Shown here one piece after another: positions 1 through 8,959 of a stretch of 64,000 nt of DNA. The notes under the pieces were generated by a model. That model saw only the letters and a program-made list of their open reading frames with translations, had not been told where the DNA came from and did no database searches. The stretch is taken from contig NZ_CAKAPD010000003.1 of NCBI RefSeq assembly GCF_916715725.1, positions 1-64,000 of the forward strand, given 5' to 3'. Both the position numbers and the translations under genes were made by a program. Every line of letters starts with the position of its first letter. The first letter of the stretch is position 1. Source of the stretch: an uncultured Rothia sp. (lineage in GTDB: Bacteria; Actinomycetota; Actinomycetes; Actinomycetales; Micrococcaceae).

Positions 1-234
1 TATACAGATGCCCAAACAGCCCTGCAACCCGAAAAAGGGTGAAGTAGCACACAAATACGGGTGTTTAGGTTCATTCTGACCTGAACAGAGTACTAAAACC
101 CCTAGTCAACGCAGGGTAACCCCTTCAAAATTTCTTCAAAAAAAGTTTAAAAAGCCTCAAAAGAGCCCTAAAATCCCCTAAAACTCCCCCCACCCCGTAT
201 GGAAGAACCGAATAAAGGAGGGGAGAAGAGATAG
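1..234. other. Non-coding left edge
   Basis: No convincing gene is seen. The stretch is AT-rich between about 120 and 180. The first 42 bases are open in plus frame 1 up to a TGA at 40-42, so they could be the last 13 codons of a gene lying to the left, but this is too short to support. Confidence 0.4.
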
Positions 235-273
235 AAAAGGAGGGCACCCCCTCACGGGGGCGCCCTCCTTTTT
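235..273. terminator. Bidirectional Rho-independent terminator after rlmB
   Basis: A GC-rich hairpin (AAAAGGAGGGC-a-CCCCC, loop TCAC, GGGGG-c-GCCCTCCTTTTT) has T-runs readable on both strands. It lies about 40 bp beyond the rlmB stop and would end the minus-strand ispDF-cysS-rlmB transcript. Confidence 0.85.
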
Positions 274-315
274 CAAGCTACAGAGCTACATGCCGTAGCC
301 CACTGCTTCAAAACT

Positions 316-1302
316 CTAGTTTGCGGTAGCGCGACGACGAGAAACATCGTACAGAGTAATGCCCACAGCCATCGCCGCGTTCAAAGACTCCATTGCCGAG
401 TCAATCGGAATCGACACAATCTGATCGCAGTTCTCAGTCACCAGGCGGGACAGGCCCTTACCCTCAGAACCAACCACCACGCACAGCGGCTCATTCGCAA
501 GCTCCAGAGCCGGCAGCTCAATATCGCCACCGCCATCCAGACCAATCACGAAAATACCCTGCTCCTTAGCCTGCTGAATCACGCGAGTCAGATTAGTCGC
601 CATCGCAACAGGAATACGAGCAGCCGCACCAGCACTAGTCTTCCACGCACCAGCAGTCACAGCAGCCGAACGACGCTCAGGAATAATCACGCCATCACCG
701 CTGAACGCGGACACGCTACGAATAATCGCACCCAGGTTACGCGGATCAGTAATACCGTCCAGCGCAACAAACAGCGGCGGAGTCGACAGCTTACCCGAGT
801 GCCAACGCTCCATAGTATCCAGCACCAGGTCGGTAGCATCCGGGTACTTGTACGGAGGGATCTGCATCGCAACGCCCTGGTGCACAGAACCATCAGTCAG
901 GCGGTCCAGCTCGCTACGCGGAATCTCCAGCATCGGAATATTGCGCTTATTCGCAATAGTCATGATCTCGCGGACGCGGTCATCAACCTCAACACGGCTC
1001 ATGATGTACAAGTGCTTCGAGGGAATCTCAGTACGCAGAGCCTCAAGCACCGCATTACGACCAGTCACCAGCTCATCACTAGCACGCTTACCACCCAGAC
1101 GAGTCTGGAACTTACGGTTCGTACCGGTAGCAGCGCGACGCTCAGCCGCACGCTTCATCTTATACGCCTTGTGATAAACGCGGTCCTCAGCCTTCGGAGT
1201 AGGACCCTTACCCTCAAGCGCCTTACGACCATGACCGCCAGTGCCCTTAGTAGCACCCTTCTTCTTGCTGGTAGCGCCCGGGCGCGAACCTGCCTTAGCC
1301 AT
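316..1302 (-). CDS. rlmB: 23S rRNA (guanosine-2'-O-)-methyltransferase, TrmH/RlmB family
   Basis: SPOUT-class RNA 2'-O-methyltransferase, expected to methylate a 23S rRNA guanosine using S-adenosylmethionine. The 328-aa product has a Lys/Arg-rich tail (residues 1-65), a substrate-binding domain beginning near GRNAVLEAL, and the three SPOUT motifs: NLGAIIRS, VVVGSEGKGLS and SLNAAMAVGI, which form the trefoil-knot cofactor site. The start ATG at 1302 follows a purine-rich GAAGGAAGAG site. It is the last gene of the ispD-ispF-cysS-rlmB series, the usual actinobacterial order. The basic N-terminal extension is common in actinobacterial members. The exact target nucleotide is inferred from the family. 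Confidence 0.93.
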   Translation of the reverse strand: MAKAGSRPGATSKKKGATKGTGGHGRKALEGKGPTPKAEDRVYHKAYKMKRAAERRAATGTNRKFQTRLGGKRASDELVTGRNAVLEALRTEIPSKHLYIMSRVEVDDRVREIMTIANKRNIPMLEIPRSELDRLTDGSVHQGVAMQIPPYKYPDATDLVLDTMERWHSGKLSTPPLFVALDGITDPRNLGAIIRSVSAFSGDGVIIPERRSAAVTAGAWKTSAGAAARIPVAMATNLTRVIQQAKEQGIFVIGLDGGGDIELPALELANEPLCVVVGSEGKGLSRLVTENCDQIVSIPIDSAMESLNAAMAVGITLYDVSRRRATAN

Positions 1303-1396
1303 TCTTCTCTTCCTTCGTCAAAGTTTTGAATACGAGTCTACGCGAGAGAACCCGCGCGACCTAAGCCTTGCGCACAAACGCGGGGCACATCACCCT

Positions 1397-2809
1397 CTAG
1401 CCGACACTCCAAGTCGAACCATTCGCGCCGTCCTTCACCTGCACACCAGCAGACGCCAACAGGTCACGCATCGCATCAGCCTTCGCCCAGTCCTTCTGAG
1501 CACGAGCATCCGCACGCTCCGCCAACACAGCCTGAATCAGCGCATCCAAAGCCTCATGCTCAGCACCCGACGTGCCCTCAGCATTAAAGCTCATCAGCTG
1601 CGCCAGACCCAGAACCTCAGCCATAGCCATCACGGCATTAGCCGCCTCCGAAGCATCCTCACCAGCAGCAAGCGCAGCATTACCCGCACGGGTCTGCTCA
1701 TGCAGAACAGCCAGGGCACGAGGAATGTTCACGTCATCATCCATAGCCTCAGCAAAAGCCTCCGGAACCTCACGGCCCGGCTTCAGCACATCCTGAGTAG
1801 CAGCAAGGAACGCCTCAACACGCTCAATCGCGGTCGCTGCCTCCTGCAGAGAGGACGGGCGGTAATCCAGCACCGAACGATAATGCGCGCTACCCAAGTA
1901 GTAGCGAACCACCAGCGGACGAGCCATCTCAAGCATCTGCGCCGGCGAAATCGTATTACCGATAGACTTCGACATCTTCTCACCCTCATAGGTGACCATG
2001 CCGTTGTGCATCCAGAAATTCGCGAAATCATCACCGGCAGCAGTCGACTGCGCCAGCTCATTCTCATGGTGCGGGAAACGCAAATCCAGGCCGCCACCGT
2101 GAATATCGAAACGCGAACCCAAGTACTTACCAGCCATCGCCGAGCATTCCAGGTGCCAACCCGGACGGCCGCGACCCCACGGGGACTCCCACGAAGCAGT
2201 CAGCGGCTCGCCCTCCTTATAACCCTTCCACAGGGCAAAATCGCGAGGGTCACGCTTACCGCGCGGATCAGCATCCGCAGAATCCTGCATATCCTCAACG
2301 CTCTGATTCGTCAGCGCACCGTACTTATCCCACGAACGCACATCAAAATACACATCACCAGAATCATCCAACGCCGGGTACGCGTGGCCGCGATCAATCA
2401 GACGCTGAATCAGAGCAAACATCTCCGGAATATGACCGGTCGCACGCGGCTCATACGTCGGCGGATCAATACCCAACGCCGCATACGCCTGAGCAAAAAC
2501 CTTCTCAAAACGGTACGCGAGCGCCCACCACTGCTCATTCGGGAACTCACCCTCAAAACCGGGCTCCATAGAATCAGCAGACTTCGCCAAAATCTTGTCA
2601 TCAATATCAGTGACATTGCGGACCGTCGTCACCTTCAAACCGCGGTAACGCATCCAGCGGCTCAGCTGGTCGAACACCAGTGCCGAACGGATATGGCCCA
2701 GGTGCGGTTCACCCTGCACCGTAGCACCGCAATAGTAGATACGCGCCTCACCGGGCACGACGGGCTCAAACTCGCGAATAGTCGCGGAAGCAGAATCATA
2801 AAAACGCAT
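1397..2809 (-). CDS. cysS: Cysteinyl-tRNA synthetase
   Basis: Class I aminoacyl-tRNA synthetase that charges tRNA-Cys in the cytoplasm. Visible signatures are the zinc-ligand Cys in YYCGATVQGEPHLGH with the HIGH-type motif (HLGH), the second zinc region WHLECSAMA, the HGGGLDLRFPHHENE stretch and the KMSKS loop GEKMSKSIGN. Length (about 470 aa) is normal. An in-frame GTG lies two codons upstream at 2815, but the ATG at 2809 has the better-spaced GAGAG site. It sits between ispF and rlmB on the same strand, as in most actinobacteria. Confidence 0.95.
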   Translation of the reverse strand: MRFYDSASATIREFEPVVPGEARIYYCGATVQGEPHLGHIRSALVFDQLSRWMRYRGLKVTTVRNVTDIDDKILAKSADSMEPGFEGEFPNEQWWALAYRFEKVFAQAYAALGIDPPTYEPRATGHIPEMFALIQRLIDRGHAYPALDDSGDVYFDVRSWDKYGALTNQSVEDMQDSADADPRGKRDPRDFALWKGYKEGEPLTASWESPWGRGRPGWHLECSAMAGKYLGSRFDIHGGGLDLRFPHHENELAQSTAAGDDFANFWMHNGMVTYEGEKMSKSIGNTISPAQMLEMARPLVVRYYLGSAHYRSVLDYRPSSLQEAATAIERVEAFLAATQDVLKPGREVPEAFAEAMDDDVNIPRALAVLHEQTRAGNAALAAGEDASEAANAVMAMAEVLGLAQLMSFNAEGTSGAEHEALDALIQAVLAERADARAQKDWAKADAMRDLLASAGVQVKDGANGSTWSVG

Positions 2810-2897
2810 AGTCACACTCTCATTCTACGGGGTCGGTTCAGACACCGGGTCGGTAAATCAGCGATAGGTTACAGAATGGCTCAAAGCAACCAAACAC

Positions 2898-3380
2898 CTA
2901 CGAACGCGGATACACCAGCGCCGTCGCAATAGCAGCCACGCCCTCACCGCGGCCCGTCAAACCCAAACCATCAGTAGTCGTCGCAATCACCGTCACCGGG
3001 GCACCCGCCGCCTCGCTCAGCACGCGGTTCGCCTCCTCACGGCGCGGAGAGAACTTCGGGCGATTACCCACCAGCTGAACGCTCACATTACCAATCTCAA
3101 AACCAGCCGCACGCACAATCGCCGCAGCCTCAGAAAGAATACGAACACCCGAAGCACCCTTCATATCCGGGCGGTCCACACCAAAGTTCGAGCCCAAATC
3201 CCCCGTACCCGAGGCAGCGAACAGCGCATCAGCGGCAGCATGAGCCACCACATCACCATCAGAATGGCCGCTCAAACCACGCTCACCCGGCCAATGCAGG
3301 CCAGCAATATACAGAGGAGTGCTCTCCTCACCAAAAGCGTGAACATCAACACCGGTACCAACACGAGGAATAACAGTCAT
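2898..3380 (-). CDS. ispF: 2-C-methyl-D-erythritol 2,4-cyclodiphosphate synthase
   Basis: MEP-pathway enzyme that cyclises CDP-ME 2-phosphate to MEcPP with release of CMP. The 160-aa product has the metal-binding GVDVH and SGHSDGDVVAHAAADAL motifs, and the C-terminal TTTDGLGLTGRGEGVA motif that lines the nucleotide site. The ATG at 3380 is preceded by GAAGGG at good spacing; an upstream TTG (3395) overlaps that site and is less likely. It lies directly downstream of ispD, so consecutive MEP-pathway steps are co-transcribed. Confidence 0.95.
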   Translation of the reverse strand: MTVIPRVGTGVDVHAFGEESTPLYIAGLHWPGERGLSGHSDGDVVAHAAADALFAASGTGDLGSNFGVDRPDMKGASGVRILSEAAAIVRAAGFEIGNVSVQLVGNRPKFSPRREEANRVLSEAAGAPVTVIATTTDGLGLTGRGEGVAAIATALVYPRS

Positions 3381-3468
3381 CACAGGACCCTTCAAACAAT
3401 CGAAATCTTCTGAGCGGCAGTGCCCGCCCCACTACAGAGGCAGGTATAGGAGGCGTTAGGCGGCAGGA

Positions 3469-4212
3469 TTAGGAAGCAGAATCGCCAAACAGCGCGCGAG
3501 CAACCCGCAAATCCAACGGAGTCGTCACCTTAAACGCATCCGCATCACCGGCAACCGTCAACACCGGCTCACCCGCCGCCTCCATCGCCATCGCATCATC
3601 AGTCAGCAGCTCCGCTTCCTCGGGCGGCAGGGAGCGGCTACGCTCATGCGCCGCCAACAGGGCAGAGACCTCAAAACCCTGAGGAGTCTGCACCGCACGC
3701 ATCTGCGCACGCGAAGGAGTACCCGTCACCAGGCCGGCAGAATCAACGGTCTTCACCGTATCCACCACCGGCAACACAGGAATCACCGCACGCACAACAC
3801 CCTGCGGGCTCTGAGAACCCAGCCCCTCAAGCACACGGTGATACACCTGCGGCGGAGTAAAAGCACGAGCGCAATCATGAATCAGCACATAATCCACCGG
3901 AACCTGTGCATCCTTCAAAGCATCCAACGCCGCAACCACCGAAGCAGTACGCGTATCACCACCGGCTGTAATCAATGCACCGGCACGGCGGGCATCCTCC
4001 AAAAGCTCCGGGCAACTCACCGGACAATCAGCAGGAACAGTCACCACCACATGCTCAGCAACACCCGAAGCGAGCGCACCCTCCAACGCATAATCCAGCA
4101 AAGTACGACCGTGCACACGCACAGCAGCCTTCGGAATCGGCTCACCCAGGCGAGTACCCGAACCAGCCGCCAAAACAATCACAGCAGTATTCGCCGCAGA
4201 AGCAGAAGTCAT
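3469..4212 (-). CDS. ispD: 2-C-methyl-D-erythritol 4-phosphate cytidylyltransferase
   Basis: MEP-pathway enzyme that transfers CMP from CTP to 2-C-methyl-D-erythritol 4-phosphate. The nucleotide-binding signature VIVLAAGSGTRLGEPIPKA is at the N-terminus, followed by a typical cytidylyltransferase body with YVLIHDCARAF, RAVQTPQGF and LTDDAMAME. Length (about 247 aa) is slightly above the usual 230. The ATG at 4212 is preferred over a TTG three codons upstream. The gene starts 16 bp after the regX3 stop, implying read-through from the two-component pair. Its own stop lies in an imperfect 13-bp duplication (about 3456-3480). Confidence 0.94.
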   Translation of the reverse strand: MTSASAANTAVIVLAAGSGTRLGEPIPKAAVRVHGRTLLDYALEGALASGVAEHVVVTVPADCPVSCPELLEDARRAGALITAGGDTRTASVVAALDALKDAQVPVDYVLIHDCARAFTPPQVYHRVLEGLGSQSPQGVVRAVIPVLPVVDTVKTVDSAGLVTGTPSRAQMRAVQTPQGFEVSALLAAHERSRSLPPEEAELLTDDAMAMEAAGEPVLTVAGDADAFKVTTPLDLRVARALFGDSAS

Positions 4213-4227
4213 CAGTCTCAAGCCCGC

Positions 4228-4911
4228 CTACGCCTCGAACTTATAACCCAAGCCGCGAACCGTCACCACATACTGCGGAGCAGAAGAATCCGGCTCAATC
4301 TTCGAACGCAGACGCTTAATATGCACATCCAGGGTCTTCGTATCACCCACGTAGTCCGCACCCCACACACGCTCAATCAGCTGTCCGCGCGTCATTACGC
4401 GACCCACATTGCGCAGCAGAATCTCAAGGAGCTCAAACTCCTTCAGAGGCATAGAAATCTCTTCACCATTCACCGTCACCACATGGCGGTCAATATCCAT
4501 ACGCACCGGACCACCCTGCAGCACCGACTCAGTAGCAGAATCAGTCTCCGCCGAACGACGGCGCAACACCGCACGAATACGAGCAATCAACTCACGCGCA
4601 GAATACGGCTTCGTCACATAATCATCAGCGCCCAGCTCCAGACCCAGAACCTTATCCAGCTCAGAATCCTTAGCGGTCAGCATGATAATCGGGACCGAAG
4701 ACACCTCACGCAGCTTACGGCACACCTCCATACCGGACATGCCCGGAAGCATCACATCCAGCAGCACCAAATCCGCGCCCTCGCGGTCAAACACCGGCAG
4801 AGCATCCAGACCGTTATCCACAACAATCGTCTGGAAACCCTCACGACCCAGCAAAAACGCCAGAGGATCCGAGAGGGCCTCTTCGTCCTCAACAATCAGA
4901 ATTTTAGACAT
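4228..4911 (-). CDS. regX3: Two-component response regulator, RegX3/PhoB type
   Basis: OmpR/PhoB-family DNA-binding response regulator. The receiver domain (residues 1-120) has the acidic pair VEDEE, the phosphoacceptor in LVLLDVMLPG, the LTAKD switch residue and the conserved lysine in DYVTKPYS. The C-terminal winged helix ends in KTLDVHIKRLRSKIEPD...VRGLGYKFEA. It lies 41 bp downstream of a SenX3-like kinase, the pair that controls phosphate-limitation genes in actinobacteria, although phoU/pst are not in the window. The ATG at 4911 follows AAGGAAG. Confidence 0.88.
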   Translation of the reverse strand: MSKILIVEDEEALSDPLAFLLGREGFQTIVVDNGLDALPVFDREGADLVLLDVMLPGMSGMEVCRKLREVSSVPIIMLTAKDSELDKVLGLELGADDYVTKPYSARELIARIRAVLRRRSAETDSATESVLQGGPVRMDIDRHVVTVNGEEISMPLKEFELLEILLRNVGRVMTRGQLIERVWGADYVGDTKTLDVHIKRLRSKIEPDSSAPQYVVTVRGLGYKFEA

Positions 4912-4952
4912 CAACAACTTCCTTCGATTCCATAAAACCTATACCGCTAACA

Positions 4953-6080
4953 CTACACTGCGACCGGAGCCTCATTCAGCGGCAACGCCAACGTAAACGT
5001 CGAGCCCTCCTGCGGCATCGAACGAACCGTCACGCTACCGCCGTGCTGAGTCATCACATGCTTCACAATGCTCAAGCCCAAACCGGTACCGCCCGTCTGA
5101 CGCGAACGAGCCGGATCAACCCGGTAAAAACGCTCAAAAATACGCTTCTGCTCATCCTCGGGAATACCCACGCCCTGATCAGCAACCTCAACCAGCAACT
5201 GATCAGCCACACGATGCACCCAAATATCCACCTTCGTATGCTCCGGCGAATACCGCACCGCATTCTCCACCACATTCTGCACAGCAATACCGAGCAGCTC
5301 GGCATCACCATACACCTCAGGGACCTCCTCGATGCGGGTAGAAATCTGGATGTCCTTCTCCTCCGCCACAATATGCGAACGGTCCACCGCATCAGACACC
5401 AAAGAAGGCACCGACACCGGACCACCACGCGCAATCACATCGGTAGACTGCAGACGCGAAAGCTCAATAATGTCACGCACCAGCGCAGAGAGGCGGCGAG
5501 TCTCCTTATGCAGACGACCCACAAAATACTCAATAGCCTCCGGGTCATCACTCGCCTGCTCAATAGCCTCAGCCAACAGACTCACCGCACCCACCGGAGT
5601 CTTCAACTCATGCGACACATTCGCCACAAAGTCATTACGCATACGCTGAACACGAGAAATCTCAGTACGGTCATCAGCGAGCACCAGAATGTACTCGTCC
5701 CCCAGCGACGCAACACGCACATCCAGGACCAGCGCCTCACCCTCACCGCGGTCAATCTCAAAGCTACGCTCCACAAAAATACCGCGATGACGCACCGTGC
5801 GAATCATATCCGCCAGCTCATCAGACGCCACCGTATGGCCACGCACCAGACCCATCGCATAAGCACCCGGAGAAGCCTGAACCACGCCGCCCACCTCATC
5901 AATCACCAGGTAGGCGCGACCAATCACAGCAAGCACCTGGGCGGCACCATCACGCAGCGCCGGCGCCGACACCAAGCTACGCTCCTGCTCACGCTCACTA
6001 CGCGCCACCGCGTTCATGCTCAGGACGCCCACCAGCAGACCTATCATGCCCGCAATAAAGGCGATCAGACCGGCATCCAT
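4953..6080 (-). CDS. senX3: Sensor histidine kinase, SenX3 type
   Basis: Membrane histidine kinase partner of the adjacent regulator. One N-terminal membrane segment (about residues 4-25, rich in Ile/Gly/Val/Leu) is followed by a PAS-like region, the HisKA box FVANVSHELKTPVGAV with the phosphorylated His, and a HATPase module with QNVVENAVRYSPEH, DQGVGIPEDEQKRIFERFYRVD and GGTGLGLSIVKH. The architecture matches SenX3/PhoR kinases. The ATG at 6080 has a GGAAGGGAAG ribosome site. Phosphate sensing is inferred from family and pairing only. Confidence 0.88.
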   Translation of the reverse strand: MDAGLIAFIAGMIGLLVGVLSMNAVARSEREQERSLVSAPALRDGAAQVLAVIGRAYLVIDEVGGVVQASPGAYAMGLVRGHTVASDELADMIRTVRHRGIFVERSFEIDRGEGEALVLDVRVASLGDEYILVLADDRTEISRVQRMRNDFVANVSHELKTPVGAVSLLAEAIEQASDDPEAIEYFVGRLHKETRRLSALVRDIIELSRLQSTDVIARGGPVSVPSLVSDAVDRSHIVAEEKDIQISTRIEEVPEVYGDAELLGIAVQNVVENAVRYSPEHTKVDIWVHRVADQLLVEVADQGVGIPEDEQKRIFERFYRVDPARSRQTGGTGLGLSIVKHVMTQHGGSVTVRSMPQEGSTFTLALPLNEAPVAV

Positions 6081-6207
6081 GTACTTCCCTTCCATTCGGG
6101 TACCCCATAAGTATAAATGTGGCAGATACCCAGCATTCAGACGAGCACCCGTCTTCTCAGACCGACTTCAGACCAACTCTCCGTGCAGAAACCTTGCAGA
6201 GAACGCA

Positions 6208-6240
6208 ATGAGCCGCCCACCATACCGGTGGACGGCTCAT
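6208..6240. terminator. Hairpin between gpmA and senX3
   Basis: An inverted repeat (ATGAGCCG-CCCACC / GGTGG-ACGGCTCAT) lies just past the gpmA stop on the minus strand. No good T-run follows, so it may be a weak terminator or a 3'-end stabilising hairpin. Confidence 0.5.
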
Positions 6241-6273
6241 CACAATAACAGGGGAAAAACCCTGCCGAAGGTA

Positions 6274-7011
6274 TTACTTACCCTGGTTTGCTACGGCAGC
6301 AATAGCGTCCTTAGCAGCCTCGGGGTCCAGGTACTCGCCAGCCTTGACGGGCTTGAAGTTCTCATCCAGCTCGTAGTACAGCGGAATACCGGTGGGGATG
6401 TTCAGACCAGCAATGTCCTCATCGGAAATACCCTCGAGGTGCTTGACCAGCGAACGCAGGGAGTTACCGTGTGCAGCAACCAGAACGGTCTTGCCTGCTG
6501 CGAGGTCGGGCTTGATGTCCGACTCCCAGTAGGGAAGCATACGGCCCAGAACGTCCTTCAGGCACTCGGTGCGGGGAGCGTTCTCAACATTCGCGTAGCG
6601 GGGGTCGTGTGCCTGCGAGTAGGGGTCGTTGTCATCCAGCGGGGGCGGCGGAACGTCGTAGGAACGACGCCAAGTCATGAACTTCTCGTCGCCGTATTCC
6701 TCGCGGATCTCGGACTTGTTCTTACCCTGCAGAGCACCGTAGTGACGCTCATTCAGGCGCCAGGTGCGCTTGACGGGAATCCACAGACGATCTGCTGCAT
6801 CCAGTGCAAGGTTTGCGGTGTTGATTGCGCGACGCTGCAGGGAGGTGTGAACAACATCGGGGAGGATGTTGCGCTCTGCCAGCAGCTCGCCGCCACGCTT
6901 AGCCTCAGCGCGGCCCTTATCGGTCAGGTTAACGTCCACCCAGCCGGTGAACAGGTTCTTCTCGTTCCACTCGGACTGGCCGTGGCGCAGGAGTACTAGT
7001 TTGTAAGTCAT
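6274..7011 (-). CDS. gpmA: 2,3-bisphosphoglycerate-dependent phosphoglycerate mutase
   Basis: Glycolytic enzyme interconverting 3- and 2-phosphoglycerate. The catalytic phospho-His is in LLRHGQSEWN, followed by LFTGWVDVNLT, RHYGALQGKNK and the second catalytic His in VLVAAHGNSLR. The 245-aa length is standard for the cofactor-dependent class. The start at 7011 follows a purine-rich leader, and a hairpin after the stop separates it from senX3. It lies upstream of senX3-regX3 on the same strand, a conserved actinobacterial arrangement. Confidence 0.95.
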   Translation of the reverse strand: MTYKLVLLRHGQSEWNEKNLFTGWVDVNLTDKGRAEAKRGGELLAERNILPDVVHTSLQRRAINTANLALDAADRLWIPVKRTWRLNERHYGALQGKNKSEIREEYGDEKFMTWRRSYDVPPPPLDDNDPYSQAHDPRYANVENAPRTECLKDVLGRMLPYWESDIKPDLAAGKTVLVAAHGNSLRSLVKHLEGISDEDIAGLNIPTGIPLYYELDENFKPVKAGEYLDPEAAKDAIAAVANQGK

Positions 7012-7230
7012 ACCTCTATTTTTTCATTTACCCGCCGGTTTGTCATGCCTTAGAGCCTAGAAAATATGCATTCTCCCAAAAATTTATAAGGGTCTTTTCT
7101 ACCAGAAGAGGAAGGGTAAAAACCGCGCCAAGACGCGGCAAAGCCCCGCACACCATCCGACCGGGACAAACCCGCCAGAAGGCACGCGAGGCCTCACACT
7201 CTATCGCTCAAAGCGAGCGCACAAGCTGCA

Positions 7231-7548
7231 CTAGAAACGGCGGCGACCCACCGAAGGCCACACACCAGCCAGGAACACGCAGCTAATCACAGCAGCAACC
7301 AGCTGAAGAATCAGCACAGTATTACCGCCGCCAGTCACCGCAGCAAAAACGCTAAACAGCGACACCGCAGCAGAACCACCGGTCAAAGCCAGCCACGTGT
7401 TCTTCGGACGCTTACCGGCAAAATCGTAAGCATTAGCCGGAGACATCCACGCACGCACAAACGCCAGCACACCAACCACAGCAGCTGCAATAGCCAGCAG
7501 CGTATCAACAAAAGTGGTCACGTACCAGACCAACAGAATAGGAGACAT
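7231..7548 (-). CDS. DUF2516-like small membrane protein
   Basis: A 105-aa protein with three hydrophobic segments (about residues 5-32, 50-70 and 75-98), a polar loop containing NAYDFAGKRPKNTWL, and a basic Arg-rich C-terminus. This pattern matches the small actinobacterial DUF2516 membrane family as I recall it. No enzymatic motif is visible and its role is unknown. It stands alone between gpmA and a PLP enzyme on the same strand. Confidence 0.75.
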   Translation of the reverse strand: MSPILLVWYVTTFVDTLLAIAAAVVGVLAFVRAWMSPANAYDFAGKRPKNTWLALTGGSAAVSLFSVFAAVTGGGNTVLILQLVAAVISCVFLAGVWPSVGRRRF

Positions 7549-7596
7549 AGTATTCCTTAGAATCAGCAGCTTCTCTAGACAACCCTAGCAAAGTGC

Positions 7597-8799
7597 CTAG
7601 CGGACAACCTTAAAGGCCTCAACCAAGTCATTGTAAAGGTCATCAACGTTCTCAATACCCACCGACAGGCGCAGCAGCGACTCCGGAATCGAATCCGGCT
7701 CGTTACCGTGGCGACGACGACGCTCCACGAGGGACTCCACGCCACCCAGGGAGGTTGCCGGGGTCCACAGCTTCAGCGCCTCCACGACATTACGGGCACC
7801 CTGAGCGTCCGTATCCAGGGTGACGCAGAGAATCGCGCCGAAACCGTCCATCTGCTTCTTCGCAACCTCATGGCCACGGTCGCTCACCAGACCCGGGTAG
7901 CGTACTTCGGTCACGAAGGGGTGCTCGCTCAGACGCTCAGCCAGTACCTGCGCGTTCTGCACCGCACGCTCCACGCGCAACGCCAGGGTGCGCAGGCCGC
8001 GCAGACCAAGCCACGCCTCCACGGGGCCGGGGATCGCACCGTTGGTGATGCGGTGGTGCAGCATCGCCTTGTACAGCTCTTCATTCGAGGTGAGGGTCAT
8101 GCCCAGCAACACATCCGAGTGGCCCGCCAGGAACTTCGTTGCGGAGTGAACCACGACGTCAGCACCCAAATCCAGGGGACGCTGCAGAATCGGGGTCGCG
8201 AAGGTGTTATCCACCGCGGTCACAATACCCAGGCGGCGGGCAGCAGTCAGCAGGGCAGGCAGGTCAGCGACCTCAAGCATCGGGTTGGTGGGGCTCTCCA
8301 GCCACGCCAGGACCTTCGGTGCCGAGTAGTTCACGTTCTCGGGGGTCACGCCAGCGCGGGATGCGGCATCCTCCATAGCGGCGATAACGCTCTCGGTGTC
8401 TTCAATGTCCACGCGAACCAGTTCGATGATGCCGCGGCGTTCCAAATCCTTGCACAGGGTCACCGACGCCATGTACGCGTGCTTCGGAATCAGCACAATG
8501 GAGCCAACCGGAACCAGGTCAATCACGGCAGCGACAGCAGCCATGCCGGAGGGGAACAGCAGACCCGGCTGGGATGCGTTCTCCAGCTTCGCCACAACCT
8601 CTTCCATTCCCTCCCAGGTGGGGTTCGAGAAGCGGGCGTACACGCGGTCCTGCTCAATATTGACGGCGTCCACACCGCGGTAGGTGGAAGAAAGAACAAT
8701 CGGGGGGTTCACCGGCGCGTCATGCTCGTGTGCCGGGCGGCCGCCGGAGACGACGAAGGTCTCGGCGGAGTAATTCATGTCGTGGTTATCTGCAGTCAT
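7597..8799 (-). CDS. metB: Cystathionine gamma-synthase-type PLP enzyme
   Basis: Cys/Met-metabolism PLP enzyme. The PLP lysine lies in SATKFLAGHSDVLLG, with the substrate/PLP region FPSGMAAVAAVIDL, the AVDNTFATPILQRPL aspartate motif and the C-terminal SLGGVESL plus RLSVGIE. About 400 aa, normal. Cystathionine gamma-synthase is the likeliest member, but cystathionine gamma-lyase or O-acetylhomoserine sulfhydrylase cannot be excluded. The ATG at 8799 is preferred; another lies at MNYSAET. Upstream, 8863-8883 holds an inverted repeat with half-site TTACAGGT (see finding). The stop region carries a degenerate repeat with several TAG codons. Confidence 0.82.
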   Translation of the reverse strand: MTADNHDMNYSAETFVVSGGRPAHEHDAPVNPPIVLSSTYRGVDAVNIEQDRVYARFSNPTWEGMEEVVAKLENASQPGLLFPSGMAAVAAVIDLVPVGSIVLIPKHAYMASVTLCKDLERRGIIELVRVDIEDTESVIAAMEDAASRAGVTPENVNYSAPKVLAWLESPTNPMLEVADLPALLTAARRLGIVTAVDNTFATPILQRPLDLGADVVVHSATKFLAGHSDVLLGMTLTSNEELYKAMLHHRITNGAIPGPVEAWLGLRGLRTLALRVERAVQNAQVLAERLSEHPFVTEVRYPGLVSDRGHEVAKKQMDGFGAILCVTLDTDAQGARNVVEALKLWTPATSLGGVESLVERRRRHGNEPDSIPESLLRLSVGIENVDDLYNDLVEAFKVVR

Positions 8800-8862
8800 G
8801 CCTTTAAGCCTGGCACACCCACGCCCAGAACGCACGCCCACGCCGGTGACGGTACACAGGAT

Positions 8863-8883
8863 TTACATGTTTTTTACCTGTAA
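8863..8883. promoter_or_regulatory. Candidate operator upstream of metB
   Basis: A 21-bp inverted repeat: TTACATGT, 5 bases, ACCTGTAA (7 of 8 arm positions match). It lies 64-84 bp before the metB start in the metB/tmk divergent gap. Its core TTACCTGTAA recurs, as the reverse complement, upstream of the nitroreductase gene at 26317-26328. Confidence 0.4.
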
Positions 8884-8959
8884 GCGCACTCAACTCTGTT
8901 CGGACCCGTCGCCGAAGCCACACTGAGGATTTGGGCAGACCCGGTACCCTTAAGAAGTG

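Noticed and set aside
1..42. Open frame at the left edge (13 codons before a TGA)
   Set aside because: Too short to distinguish a real C-terminus from chance.
1241..6110. Long plus-strand ORFs opposite cysS, ispD, regX3 and senX3
   Set aside because: Antisense shadows of high-GC genes on the minus strand; no ribosome sites or family motifs.
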